A stretch of 64,000 nt of DNA. Origin: Argopecten irradians. Its lineage: Eukaryota; Mollusca; Bivalvia; Pectinida; Pectinidae. A program made the translations under genes and the position numbers. Location of the stretch: assembly GCF_041381155.1 (NCBI RefSeq), contig NC_091134.1, positions 13,394,008-13,458,007 on the forward strand, read 5' to 3'. This document shows positions 36,401-51,400 of this stretch, piece by piece (within the stretch, counting starts at the first letter, position 1; every line of letters begins with the position of its first letter). Below the pieces are notes generated by a model. It made no database searches, was not told the DNA's origin, and saw nothing but the letters and a program-made list of their open reading frames with translations.

Positions 36401-39400
36401 TACATCCCTGTGATGTTGATGCTATGAAAATAATTCTAAACAAGTGAAGATTTCTTTAAAGTATATGGGAGTAAAAGACATGAAACATGGGTTTTTCATT
36501 TTGACAGATATACCTATACATAAATTAAATATGAACCTTCGCCAATGATTTTGGCCGCTGAGCGTCTGCTTAACAGAGCCAATATGTAAGATTATATTAT
36601 ATCATTTATTCTCATTCGATTTTATCATATAAAATGTTTTTTATGACCCCACTCTGTCAAATGAGGGATATACAGTGTCTACCCTATCCCCTTCATCCTC
36701 ACCTTCACAGGCTTCCCATTCTGTTGTTGCATGGCAAAGGACCTACATGTAATTGCTTCTGACTCACTGACATTTTAGTTTAATCATGCAAGTACAAAAA
36801 GAATGTTTGAGTGAACATACATAATTTGTATATTTTAGAGTGACTATATATATAAATGTTAAATGCAGGACTAAATTGTTTTGTGTACATTTTCTATAAA
36901 ATATAAAAATAATATTCTAAAGATAATGTCTGTATTCTCTAATACAAAATTTGTACAATTTCAGAAATCAGACCAATCTTTTTTTATACCATTTCAATTT
37001 TCCTTGAATTTCATCAAATTAAGTTTTTCAACATTGATAGGAATTTAAATGGGTTTTTAACATAAATATAGGCTTAATGTATACGTGTACAGTTTCTATA
37101 AAATATTTTTTATACCATTTCAATTTTCTTGAATTTCATCAAATTAATTTTTCAACATTGATAGGAATTAGAATGGCTTTTTAACATAAATATACACTTA
37201 ATATATATGCACTAAAAAACAAAGCTTTCATTTAAAGTACAAAACAAACTTTTTTGCTTTTTAGAATATTTTGTATTTTATCGATGATCCTTAAAATATG
37301 TCTAACCATGTCATATTTTTCTTACTTAACACATTTTATAAAGCTTAATGAACTTCCATCAATGAAAATTGTTTTTAGATCATATCTGCATCCAAGGCTC
37401 GGAGGTTCCTGCGCGACCATTGTGGTCATCGGTATGCTGCTGAAGGCATCCTGCAATCTGAGCTGCGAGTTCTGAAAACGCTTAACTACAATGTAACTAT
37501 GCCATCAACTCTCACCTATATTGAGACCCTGCTGGAAATTCTAGGTAATACTACTAAACTGGATTTAAAATCCTAATTTGAAATCCTAATGCATTCAGCA
37601 GACCATCTTCCTTACCAAGAGTTTGTAATGTTCCTGTAGATGAGTATGGCATTTAAACCCTTGACATGCAAAGATGGTACAATGACATATGCACATATAT
37701 CTAACAAAATTTAATACAATAAATTCAATAAACAAATTAGTGTCATACTGCTGATTTAATGTATGTGTGATTACAATAATGGTGATCATAATTGTTTGTG
37801 GTCTTTGAATGTGTTTGCTAACATTTGTGTTTCTTAATTAACAAGAGTTATTCCCCCTCGTTTCAATCTGTCAGTATATTATAATGCAAAAAGGGCTATT
37901 CCAAAATTATCCATGCAGGTGAAAGAGATGGGATGCACTTGTATTAACATTTGATTGGTGATGTGGATAAATCCCTATTTCTCCACAGGCCATAGATCAT
38001 GGTGACCTATTATGATAGTCTTTTGTCCGTTGCTGTGCGTCGTCTGTCGTCCGTCATGTGTCGTGCGACGTCCTTTAACTTTATATGTAGACTAACGTTG
38101 GAAAGATTTCAGATGAGATTGAAAATCAGCTTGATTCAATTGTAACTTATAGTTTATTGCCCTTTGCAATTAAAATTATTGAATCTTGTGAACATGATAA
38201 TTTGAGTAAATATGATCTGAGCTTAATGAAACTTTGCATTTAAACTAACATTGTAAATATCTTGAACAAGTTTGAAAATAAGCTTGATTCATCTCTTACT
38301 TATTTACGGAGTTATTGCCCTTTGCAATGATAATTATTGAACCTTGTGAACACGGTAATGTGAGTTAAATATGCACCCATCTTAATGAAACTTTGTAAGT
38401 AGACCTATTTAATGTTATGTTCCTATTTCATGAACAAACAACATCAGTTTGCTAGTAAATTACATAACTAATCTATATCAAATATCAGGTGAGTGGTAAT
38501 TAAAGGCCCATGCTCCTCTCATCTCTTCTTAAAGTGTTTTTGATATATATACATAGGTGGTGGGGCCTCAAAAAATGCTGATGCCCTCCAAAATATGTTA
38601 GATAATATGTAACACTCCATCCTTATGGTGGGGGATTCAAGGGATTGACCCGCCAAGTGCCTAAGGGGTGGGGCAAAAAGAAACAATTTGGCTATTTCCA
38701 TATAAACGACTTCTCCTATGAAACTAAGTATTGAATAGCACTAATATTGCATTAGTAACATCCTTATGAGGTGGAGAATGAAATTTGTACAAATGGTGGG
38801 GCTGACCCCTTAAGGGCCTGAAGGTAGGGCCAAAATGGTCAAGTTGGTTATTTCAATATAAATGCCTGAAACTATACGCATTGGTTATTTATGTTTAACA
38901 ATCATTTTGCATTTGTAGCATCCTTATGGGGTGGAGATTCAAAATTGTACATATGGTTGGGCCAAAAAGGTTTCATTTTGCTATTTCAAATAGCAAAAGT
39001 TTTTATGAAAATTACTAAATAAACCAGGTGAGCGATACAGGCCCCCTTGACCTCTTGTTCAAAGTTTCACATTATAATATGCTTGTAAATTGTATGTTGA
39101 TACATTTTTTTTTCTCAACAGGGCACAATAACCGTGAGGCAGAAGTGAAAGTGTATCATGCTGTATCTATGCAAGTATTAACAGTTGTCTACATCAGCTA
39201 CTCAGAAGTGTACAAGCGCCTGTTTGAGGTGACAGTACGATCAACACCAAATAAAGACAGGTACTAATTTATGCTTATTCTGGGCCAAATTATTGTGCAT
39301 ATCAAACAAAATCTATGGATTGTGAGTTAAAATCCTACAGACAGTTGTCAGTAATACAGTGGACTCGCGATAATCCGGACGACGATAGTCCGGAAAACTC

Positions 39401-42400
39401 ACAATCCAGACGGAAATGTCAGGGAACGGATTTCCGTATCGGTATTTATACTCACTAGTCCGGAAATTCGTATTCCGAATCCTGAACTCCATTTTGGGAA
39501 CGGAATGTAATTTTCGTAAATAAATTCCCGCATTAATCCGGACAATTTGTTGTCACGACGTGCCAAGAAAATCCAAGGCCAGCTACAGTCATGTGTACAA
39601 TACACACTTATTAAATCATGATCACTTGTCACTGACTGTGTTGTCATAACGACGGCTGCCAGGTCATAGCCACGGGCGTTTACGTGTACACCTTTCCCAC
39701 ACGGGTACATGCAGTCATGTAACGGTTCATTAGTTTTCTATAGGAGATCAAACTTCAGTGTTGTAATTGAGATACGCAATATATTTTTAGCCAAACGCTT
39801 TTAAACATGCAGTTTGAGTTTGGGTACGGGTACGTATGTTGTAGATACCTTACTTGTTTCGCATGCAGAATATATCGCTATGAGTATCGGATACAATAAA
39901 GTGAGATAATACTCACAAAATAAACAATAATTTTAAATGTATGTGAATCTATTCGAATTCATCGTCTGTGGTATAAGATATAAAGGCTACGGCATATGCC
40001 ATCTACACGTGTGTGATATTGTGCATGAAGTTAGACGTGAACGGGCGCGTGGTTGTTACACACGTCTGTAAGTCATAAAGCAAAGACTTGTGGAAATGGT
40101 GATTAAAAACACACATTATACAAAATAACAGTTATATAAGTTCATAAAATGTTCACAACTATTTGTTATCATAGTTTTTTATGCCAAGAACGTAGATGAT
40201 ATTGATCCTTGGTTAGTTAATTTGCCGTACGACAGATCAAGAGTGGGATAGGTAGTTATATGCATACATAGTAATTGCACAATATGAAAAAAAATAATTA
40301 ATTGCATCCCGAAAAAATTCCGTGGCACTATATTCTAATGAAATGAAGTACTGATTGGGCATGCACCAAAGGCAGAAATAAATTATTTTACATTATTTTT
40401 TGTGTTAATTAGGCATATATATACACGATTAAACACAGATTATTGTTCGAATGATGAATATCATTTATGCTCTGTCGGCGGTGGAGCATCTTTAAGCTAA
40501 CTTTCATTCGCAATGCATCAACAAATCTTCAAAATATATTCACCATTGGCACTACAAATGTATGTACTACATGTAAATGGAATGAAGTGCATGCTCCAGA
40601 ATCAAAATAAATTACTATATGTATGTATATGTTTTTGTTTTAATATATACATTTATTAAACATGCTTTGTTGGCTATGGAACATCTTTAATTAATTAATG
40701 CACATTTTCCTATTTAGATGGAAATATTTATTGGGATCAGAAATTAATATCTATTGCAACATAAAATTGCCGTTAACTACTGGAAATCATTCGTACTGTA
40801 TGTTTATTTGAATTGATACATATTATCATAAAATTTCATTTATATAAGGACGTTTAGCAGAAGTTAAAAAAAGCAAATTAACTGCGTAGCAAATTAACTG
40901 TGTACAGGTTGTTACGTTAAACCACCTACTGGTCATGTCTCATCAAGGATTGTTCAAGTCCGCATTTTACTTTTCTTAGCTAGTGATATATAGTTTACGT
41001 AAACATAAAGACTTCTTATCAATCTTACTTTGGATAGTTCAAACCAAGGACGTAGATGAAATTCTTGTTAGAACACATAAAGTGATGAACCTTGTGTGAA
41101 GTAAGATTTTCAGTGTTGGCAAATCGTCGCCTATGAGATATTTTGATCTTAAATCTTGTGCACTCCGTGTCTACCTGTAGTCTAAACGTAGTGCACTCCG
41201 TGTGAACAAGGCTGTATAACTTTTAGTCTACTACCGACTAGCTGTACCTAAAAATTGTGGAACAGTTACAAAACTGTCTTATTATACTGCGTATATTTAA
41301 AGGTTCACTTTGACATTGACATTTATAGACACACTGAAATTGATTTAGACCTGAATCTTTAATTCCTGTGTCATTTGGTGATTCTGACTTCAGCAAGACT
41401 CATACAAAATTGCTTCCTAAAGCTAGTTTTGGCATATTATCACGAAATACCAGAGTTGATTACGATTGGTATATTTATTTCTATAGTGAATCATGTCCTT
41501 TCTGAGACATGTTGACAGACAATTGTGGCTAATGTGCTGTGAAAACGTCTCTATGTTTTTAAATTTGACATACAAGATATGTATACAACAAGTATCTATA
41601 AAATGTATAAATGTGTATGCAAGTGTAAAAGGAGCGGGTCGGTGTGACTTGTACATAGTGTTAAATACGGTCTCTGTCACTCAGCTGACGGAGCATGCTT
41701 CTTTGGCTCAGTCGGTAGAGCCGTAGATTTCCACGCCGGAGACCCGGGTTCTATTCCTGGTCGGGGCACTCGACATGAATGTGTATTTTCCCTGTTCTTC
41801 TACATTGGCGCCCAACTAAATAACCTATGGAAGGTGGTTAAAGAGTCTCGGGTTGAGATTTAGGAAATCTCAAGAAAAACAGGGGGGGTAGTGTAAAAGG
41901 AGCGGGTCGGTGTGACTTGTAAATAGTGTTAAATACGGTCTCTGTCACTCAACTGACGGAGCATGCTTCTTTGGCTCAGTCGGTAGAGCCGTAGATTTCC
42001 ACGCCGGAGACCCGGGTTCGATTCCTGCTCGGGACACTCGACAGGAATGTGTATTTTCCCTGTTCTTCTACACAAGTAGTAAGGGAGGCAACTCTTACAA
42101 CATACAAGCGTATTGGATATCAACCAATGACAAAGCTGGTCATCAATTTTTTTAATTTTTTTCCCAAATTTTGCATAATAATGTAAAAGATAGATTATGA
42201 GACCTTGAAATTTTGTAATACTGCAAAATCTCCTTTACAACAACATTAAATTTTTAATTGAAAATTACATAGGGATATGGAGACAGTTATGATATAGTAA
42301 TGAGACAATTGCTTCATATGTTTGATACGTACCCGATTGTTTTTCAAACTGAGATTTAATAATTTACCCTCTGTGCTAGCTGATAATGCATAATACAAAT

Positions 42401-45400
42401 GAAAAGCTCTAACGGAGTGTATTCACCTACAATTTAAAAAAAATACATACATATATATATATATATATACATCAGGCCATGTGAAATACAAAATTTTTAC
42501 ACGATGGTCCAGTGATCTGATTACAGGACCAAACTCACCTTCACAAGACATTTTGACATAAGATTGCTTACTATATGAAGCGTAACATTAACAAATGATG
42601 ACTCAACCGGAAGTTGTAAAATGCAGATTGCCCTTGCGACAGAAAAATGGCACACCACTGTGCCATTTTCATTTATGACTGTTTTTAAGTGTGATCCTAT
42701 AGCACTATATGTTTAATATATAATGGAGTAGCTGGACTAGAACACTTTTATCGATCCGTACCGCAACACTTATATAGATATATGATAAAAAATACATTCA
42801 AAATGTATAGTTTTTGGGGGGAGAAAGAATGGGGATATAGTATCTCTAAATGCAAATGCTAAATTTACTGTGATATAGAGAAAAATATAACAACAGGAAG
42901 AATATTGCAATAATTATAAATATATATTTCAAACGAGCATGTAATATGCACAGCAAGGACATTAACATTTTTACATTAGAATAATAACTATATAATAATA
43001 TATCGGCCGCATTAGTATAAGATAAAATGGACAAAGTATATTAATCCTAAGTAAAGAACATGCATATATCACAGGGGATAATTCAACATTATATTTTTTC
43101 AGTGTCATGGAAAATGTGCAGATTACATTTGTAAAACAATTACCATTATAAAGTGGGCCTCAACAGTAAACCTCCACAATATACAAACTCCTCCCATTGT
43201 GAAATGTGACACCCTCCAACACACACAAATTACAACACTACAAATTCCCTTATATAGTCCTCCTGTTTTCTAATGTGATCTGTAGGCTACGTGATCCAGT
43301 GTGCCCCTACAATATACAGACTCCTTCCCTTTTGAAATGTGACCCTTGCAGTATATACAGGCTCCTCCTCCTGTTTTCAAGAGTGACCCCTACAATACAC
43401 AGTCTCTATACCTGTTTTCAAGTGTGACCTTCAAACTATTAAGACTTCAACCGTTTTCAAGTGTGAGTACTGCAATCTATTCAGACATCTACCGTTTTCA
43501 AGTATGACTTCACAAAGTACATGTGACCTTTACACTTTACAGACTCCTCCCATTTTGGAATGTGACACCTACGATATACAGACTTTACCCGTTGTCAAGT
43601 GTGACTCTCACAATATATAGATTTCACCTGTTTTGATGTGTATCCGTTCAATATATAGACTCTACCCGTTTTCAAATATGACCACTACACTATACAGACT
43701 CCTCTCGTTTTCAAGGTTTTCAAGTGTGACCCCTGAAACATATATACCGACTCCTACCATTTTCAAGTGTGACCCTCACAATATATAGATTTCGTCCGCT
43801 TTCAAGTGTGACCCCTGTAATATACTGACTCTACTCGTTTTCAAGTGTGATCCCTACAGTATTCAGACTCCTCTCGTTTTAAAGGGTGACCCCCTGCAAT
43901 ATACAGACTCCTTCCGTTTTCAAGTGTGACCCCTTACAATACATCCCTGCAGATAGGGTGTGATAATTGTTCCTGCTGCCACTATTGCATGATCGAATGG
44001 CGGCTAAATTTAGAATATCATCTTTTCTCTTCTTTCTAACCGACTTTATTCTTCCTAATGTCTCCTTTGACTTCGCCTCACTTTTGGCCTATGGTTGAAC
44101 GTTCGCCCCTGTAAGGTAGGCTCTGGGTTTTGTCCCCTGGCTAAGACACACCAAAGTCTATAAAAGTGGTAGCTTCTTCTCCTGCTTATCGCTCAGCATA
44201 CAGAGTAGGACGACTGGTTCGCCCGTTGTCAGTATAATTTGACCGGATGAGGTGTGATGCTTGGTGTCTTCAGCACCATGCTTCAGTGATATAGCACTAT
44301 AAAACAGTTCCACTATATAAGATGACACAATACAAACATGCGTACTGCAGTCTCCCAAAGCACGCACCTTGCATTACACACAAGCTACACAACGCACACA
44401 TGTACATGGGATGCCTTCCTTACATCACTGCGGTTGTTCATGATCATAGGACGCTAATAAATCTAACAAATAAACAAACATGATTACTTATTCGATTTCT
44501 TGATTACTGAATTATAGAATTCCTAGGTACAAATTTACTTAAAATGGTTCAAAATGTATTGCTTTCTAGCACCAACAAACATAAACTTAGGGAATCCCAT
44601 CTACCACACCGTAGACAAGAGTTGTCTCCATTCCCCTTTATCAAGCCACAAGGGCACAATGGCTGGAGAGGAAGGGAGGGGGGCAGAAACGCGGGACCCC
44701 ATAAAGTTAAGGTGAATAGTACATCACGAAAATTGGTTTTACATTGAAAAAAACTTATTTTTCAGTATTGTGTTACCATTACTATAGTATGCGAATTGGT
44801 CTTATCGTAGTTGAGAGTCCTCAACCATGCAGCTCAGTCATGCGGCAAAACCAGGAGACAAGCCCCAAATAATTCAATGTTTTAAATAATAAAAAAGGGT
44901 TCAACGAATCCTCACAGGAAAGGGATAGAAATGGATTTAGCTCACTGTGGAAAAAGGTGTATCACAGTTATAGTTTAAGATAATAAATATATATAATGTC
45001 TATTGAGGAGGCACAGTCACAGACTGCGCCGACATATTCAGACCTAAAGAAATCAGACCATCAGAATGGAAAGAGAAAAACCGGAGGTAAAAGTCAATGA
45101 AAGTCGTCTGACCACTCCAGGACAAAGAGAGAGCAGACATGATTGCCTGAAATGAGGAGCAATTGAGGAGAGTCAATTTAGCCGCAAGAACTGCATATGA
45201 GCCCTCATCTTGCATATCGCCTGCTCATATGCAATAACCCCTCCCCTGATTTTTTCATGGTAAAACCTTAATGCCCGACAGAGACAATTCAACCGATCAT
45301 TCTCCTCAGTCTCTAGAGGGGAGGAATCCTAATGGAATTTTTGCCAAAGATCAAAGAGAAGGGTAACAGCAGAGCTATCTCTTGTCCAACTGAGGCATGG

Positions 45401-48400
45401 AGAGTGAATAGACAATGTATGGGCTCTAACACAAATGCTAAGTTCCACTGTAGAGTTAACAGCCGTACCCTAGGCCTGTCCAGACTGTACCGAGACAAAC
45501 AGAGGTGAAAGAATACACCTCTAGTATACCATGAAAAAACAGTACACTAGCAACAGTTGTACGGTAGCCTGCATTATTATCAGGTAAGATTGCGTTCCCG
45601 AAACAAAAGCAATCAGCTGGATTAACCAGAGGCCTTGATCGGATTGATTTTCCTGTCGATAATCCAATCACACATCTTCCAGCGTGACTGGTAGACGGCA
45701 GAAGAAGGTGACCTCATTGATGGAGCGTCGACGGCTGACACGTCCGAGGAAAAACCTGTCTGTCAATCGGAATGCCTGATACAGAACCGAGGCTGGCGCA
45801 GGATACTGGTTCTTGGTGGGAGATCCATAGGGATACCCCTTAGAAACGACAATTAGCTCTGGAAAACAGCTTTGTCTCGGCCACAGGGGCGCTATCAGAA
45901 GGCAAGAACAATAATGTTACCGAATCTTCTTTAGATACCTCACCAAAAGGTTGAATGTAGGAACTACATAGGCTGTACCCTCTCCCAACTCAGAGATAGT
46001 GTGTCCATGGCCCAAGCTATTTGGTATGGTATCTAAGAGAAAAAGGTTGGCAACTGTTTGTTCAGGAAAGTGGCAAAAAGGTCTATGTGTGGTGTGAGGC
46101 ATGTCCCCACATCTGCCAAACGCCCTCGAAGATCGAGAGATACAACTGCCATGCTATCAGAACCGACTGGCGCCATCTTTAGAGAGTATTCGCCAAAACA
46201 TTCAAACTGCCTGGAAAATGTTTGACTAAAATAATAAACGCATTTCCTAATCCTGGAATGCGGTATCTTCCGAAAAGTCTGTAGAGCCAACAGAACAGCC
46301 CTCATATCCAGCCAGTTGATGCTGGCAATGACCATCGAGCTTAGCCTCCTACCATGTGACGGACGCATCCGTGAACAAGGTCGTAGTGGGATCTGGCTTT
46401 AACAACAGAATCCTCAGGAGAACTCTGTCCTTCAGATTCAAGCCAAACATCCCATTATCTGCTGACAGCGACCCAGTTCGCAAAGAGGAACATCTAGAAA
46501 GGTGTGATGCGAAGTCTCTTAGGGGGTTACCACATCTGCCAGAGCGTGCGGTAACCCAGAAAACTGAGAAACCAATCAACGAACTTGAACGTGGAACCAG
46601 CCGATGAAAGTCAGAGCAAAATCTCTGGCCTTCTCGAACTTCGCGAAGGGCAATACCCTAAATCGTGTTGAAACAGTTTCCCAAATGAGGAAAAAGCCAA
46701 ATGGGATGTCCAAGAAGAGCTGACACATGACATTTTGCTATTCTAGGTTGAATGACTGCTAAGTTTGTACAAATGAATTACATTGAAGATTTATTCCCAT
46801 TCGATTAAAATATACTTACTTTTTAGAAAAGAAAAAAAAACTTTCTTTTCAATATTTTGACGTTTTGCCTCTATTGTAAAAGATGGTTCATTTATTATTA
46901 CAAATTCTTAATAATTCACAACATACTTCATTTCATCAAGAAGTAACAATTTAACTCCAAGTCCAGTAAAGTGATTTGAACCTAAATCCATGGCTGCATG
47001 CGATCAAATAGACTTCATTTTTTAAATAACTTCCTATTGTGCAGGAGGCTCACAGAGTCTCATGTTTTATGGTTGAATGACAAGCTACTTAGTTTGTTGA
47101 AATGCATTACCTTGTCCCTGTTAAGTTTCATTTTTAAACTTCATTAATATTTTCGGAAGACTACGTATTGATGATTGATGATACATTTTATTATATTGGT
47201 ACACATTTCGCTTTAAACTTGTTTCTATAATTCCCTTGGTCACTTTCAGGAATAAATATATGGCTGTGAGAGCAGACAAAATGCTGCTGGCGGTATCTGT
47301 GATAGTTTCTTCTGTCTACATAGCTGACCAGCACTTGTCTGATAAGGTAAGCACTTTCCTTTCTTTCAAATATCTATGTATATAGGATAATAATGATGTT
47401 AGTGTTTTTCTCGCACAATAAACATTTGAAAACAGACAGGACCATAGTACTTGTCTTTATTTGTCTGTCTGCCGTAATGTTGGATATTGTTAGAAAACTT
47501 TAGGTATTTAGGTATTTAAGAGGAAATCCGTGTAACCTTGTGTAACCAAAATAACGCATACCTTATGATTACACGTATAAAGCCCTATAGTAATCAGGAT
47601 GTCCGTCTGTCTGTCCATCTGTCCGTCCGTCAGTCCGTTTTTCATTTTTTCACTATTTCTGAGAAAGTACAGAAAGGATCTCAAATTTCATATGTATGTT
47701 CCCCTAGGACCCTAGTTCGGCACATTGCATTTTGGGACCGATTCGTCAACAAGATGGTCTACATGCCGCTATCTTGAAGTTTAATAGTTATAGATTATTG
47801 CCGCTATTTCTTTGAAAATGCTGAAGGGATCTGTCTCATATTCCATATATAGGAAACTTGGAACCGATCTATCAACAAGATTGCCAACAGGCAGCCATCT
47901 TGGATTTTGATATTTAAAGTTTAAAAAGCAGAGAAAATATCCCTCTTTCCATTGTCAGAAGGCGCCACGATCCCTCTGGGATCTCTGGTACTATACTGTC
48001 ATCAGTCATTTTCTAATCGTAAGTCACATTGAGCGGGAACCTTTCTGACGTGTCAGTATTCTAGTATTTTACAAATCAAGACAATGCTAATCGTTCAGTG
48101 GGGGAAGAAACTACATCATAAAGACAATCGTGTTTCTAGGCCACCAGACAAAACCCAAAGCTTTCCCCACAGGTAGAATGCTTATCTCAGGCCAAAATGA
48201 GGCAGAATCAAGGGATGAAATGGCGAAGGGGAAGGAGGGGAAGATTAAAATTCGAATTTATTTGTCATTTATCATCAATTTGCAGTGGGACAATATCTCA
48301 CTTGCTAGAAGATGCGTATTTGAAACAGAATACCAGTCACTGAACATGACCTTATTTAGCCCTGTGAATTAACCATGTGACCCTACGATGTAAACTATTA

Positions 48401-51400
48401 ATTGGTTAAGGAAGTTTTCAGCAATTTATAATAGTTCTTTTATGATAAAATAGAGCAAATGTTTGTTCAATGTGACCTATGTCTAAAATTTATGAGCGGT
48501 TTAGTGAACTGGAAATACAGGAACATGAATGCAGAAACTGCATTAAATGCAAAAATACCGTTTTCAACTGTAATATTGTTTAGCTATGTAAGTAAAAGAA
48601 AATTCTATACTCATCCTTCGATATTTGACCTCTAAAATTACCATGAGACCAAAGACCCAGATGTTGTTAATAGCTGGCCCTATGCCAACTATTTTGCATA
48701 TCAATGAGTGGCAGTGAAACGGCCCTTTGCACAATCTGGTTCCCATGACTGAATAACATCAAACATACAAATGTATAATATCTAGTGGTTGTCAATGGCT
48801 TGGTTGGCAATTGAATTGCTAAAGTCCTAATGATTCAATATCATCCTGTCATCATTAACATACAATCCAATATTGTAATATTGAGGGATTGAACTGCTGA
48901 GTTTTCAAGAATCTGTATTCGATGTACATGTACGATGTACTGCTCTGGCAGCTGGCGTAACATTGATACACGATTAACATCTGATTAAAGGTGAATCGAC
49001 ATTCATTCACTGTTATCTTTAAATCACTTCTTCTGGCATATGCTTTGTAATTAAGACAGGTTTTAGATAGAGGGACATGTAGTAACGTTAATGTTGTATT
49101 CTGCGTTGCGTTAGGCATACATCTTATAATTACCGCAGTAGATTACTGCTCGAATGATTATAATAAATATGTTAAGGATTGGATTACTTTAAAATCATTA
49201 AGTCTGATGCAGTATAATAAACTGTATGATAATCTGTGACATATCTTTAAAACAAATCTTCCGAAAATAAAAGATGTGTAGTATTAGCAAAATTAAGAAA
49301 AAAATGAGAAAAGATGAGTACATTTACTACAGCTACATAGATTATGGTATAAAATTAATTTTTCCTTGAATCGTGAGAAAGTACATGCTGTCTGATTACC
49401 CCCTTTTCATTACATACATTTGCCCTTAGTATTTTCAACACGACCACAAAGCATTTGATTTGTAGAAACCACCCACAATATATTCTTTTTATTTGGTATT
49501 TGATTATGTATAAAGGTAAACACCAGCATGTCCATGCTTGCTTGATGTTTTGTGAACATAATTGTTGATCGAATATAAGAATGGTAAATCCTTTTGCATC
49601 TAATTTATAGGTCGACATGTATTGACACAATAAGAACGTAATAAAGAATTATGTGGGTTTTTCTTCTAAATAAAATTCAAAACCTATTTCTCAAAATGTC
49701 AAATTTCTGTCCTGTGGTGACTGGTGAATGGTAGTAATTTGGGAAGTATCGGATAAACAAACAGTTTACTCGCATTGACGCAATCATTGAAGTCTCATAA
49801 TTGATGATCTCATTATTTTTTTTCCAAATTAGATTGAAAACCTATTTGGTGAAATCAAATTCCTGTGGTGACTGGTACTAGGTTGAAAGTATCGGAAAAA
49901 CGAACGGTTAGCTGTAGTTGATTGATAAGGTATTGATTTTGTATACATTGTGTACAACATAATGTACAGTGAAATATATGGGCTTTTATCATACAAAGAG
50001 TGCAGATAAAAGTTTATATACAGTATTCATTGAACGGATTAGGGTCAGGGCAGGTAGTCCTTAAAGCTACATATATATACATTCAGTCATTAGAAGTGAA
50101 CCACTTAACACCTATTAAAATTAGTTCCACTTTAGATTGATCAGTATAATATAATAAATATAATCAATAATAATAGCTGGAAGAACGTTAACGTTTTCAA
50201 TTCACATTTTAAAATGCGAGTAATTGGTATTTGTTGATTGATCAATATCTCATCCCGATAGAGTAACTACCCAATAATCGATTTAACTAAAACATTCTAG
50301 CGTATGTCTAAACAACAAGAAATGGGTCTAACATTGCCACTTCAACTGCTGTAGAGCCAACTTTAGCCATGAAAAGTACAGAACAATTAAATTACCAATA
50401 TAGATTTTAAAGGCAGGGAGATTGGTCTAAGGTCTCTCAGTGACAAATATTCCATGGGTGTACATATAGCGAAGTTTATTTTTACAGAGGATTTAGTTCG
50501 TACTTGCGTGATCTTTTAATGTCCAGCATTGTCATCGGTGACTGGATTTAGATTGAGAGGAGACATAATTTATTTGATATGTCTGTGACTGCTTCGTAAT
50601 ACCAACACTGTATAGAATGAACAAATTGGGATTTAAATATCAACCAGCTGTATAGCAGTGTCTTGAACCGTGTATTGACAATGTGAAATGACCTGGTAGG
50701 AATCCCTTGGAAAGGGAAGGTATAGATATCAGCCTAGTGACTATCATATATGGACTCACACATTGATCATTTATCGTACACGGATAAGGAAACTGTTTCC
50801 GTTGCCAAAATGCCAATGTTGAATCAACATATAAACAGACTAGTGCATAACCGAATTAAAGTTCTCAGTGATTTACAGATTATCGGAACTTACCCATACA
50901 TTGGGTAAGGGCTATATATCTCTGTCATTTCTACAGTATACCAGCGAAGGTTAGACTAACATTCAGTCATGTTTCGTGAAGAAGTGTTATTAATCTTCCG
51001 ACAAGAATCATATTGCTGTGTTAAAGAAACTCACATGAAATTCAAATAACGATTGGTAGAGAGGTATGTAATTATCCTCGACAATATTTTAAAAGCTGTC
51101 GAAATCAAAGTGCAATTTTACCTGAAGTGCTTTAATTTAATTTCCTGTTAACCTGTGTGCTCAGGTTTAAAGCTGATTTATCACTAACACATATATATTA
51201 TTATTGCCTGATTTGTTCTTGACTGGATTTACCTATATAATACCCAAGAGCATTACGACTCACTTAAACAGATATGGTGATTTAATTCACGTTAACGCGA
51301 GGCATATAGATATTAAAGTACGATTCATGCGTACTTTTACTGTGAATATTGGACTAAACTCGGAGTTGGCTGAGTGTATCTGGATGTGTGGATTTGATCT

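Larger units (their letters stand above)
41624..42072 (+). mobile_element. TRIM-type miniature LTR retroelement with tRNA-like LTRs
   Basis: Two direct 181 bp LTRs (41624-41804 and 41892-42072) start TG, end CA, and differ at only about six positions by eye. The 87 bp internal part has a primer-binding site, TGGCGCCCAAC, one base after LTR 1; this complements the 3' end of a lysine-type tRNA. A polypurine tract, AAGAAAAACAGGGGGGGTAG, directly precedes LTR 2. CAAG flanks both outer ends, which fits a 4 bp target duplication. The total is 449 bp with no gag or pol, so it must be mobilised in trans. Each LTR carries a tRNA-like segment with A-box TGGCTCAGTCGG and B-box GGTTCGATTCC (T for G in LTR 1). 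It is inserted in CNTD1 intron 5. Confidence 0.88.

Noticed and set aside
41690-42030. Two apparent tRNA genes with A and B boxes
   Set aside because: The anticodon stem does not pair and the acceptor stem is poor. Both lie at the same place within direct repeats that form the LTRs of a TRIM element, so they are tRNA-like promoter segments rather than functional tRNAs.
42643-42673. Short hairpin GAAAAATGGCACA-CCAC-TGTGCCATTTTC as a regulatory RNA
   Set aside because: A single 13 bp stem in an intron is not enough to support a functional RNA; no conserved context was seen.
43140-43960. CRISPR-like array of repeats and spacers
   Set aside because: Units are degenerate and contiguous without unique spacers, and the context is an intron of a eukaryotic gene. 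It is a minisatellite.
46033-46368. 111-residue minus-strand frame as a host gene
   Set aside because: Its motifs are those of retrotransposon RNase H and it is continued by frameshifted pieces, so it is a transposon relic.
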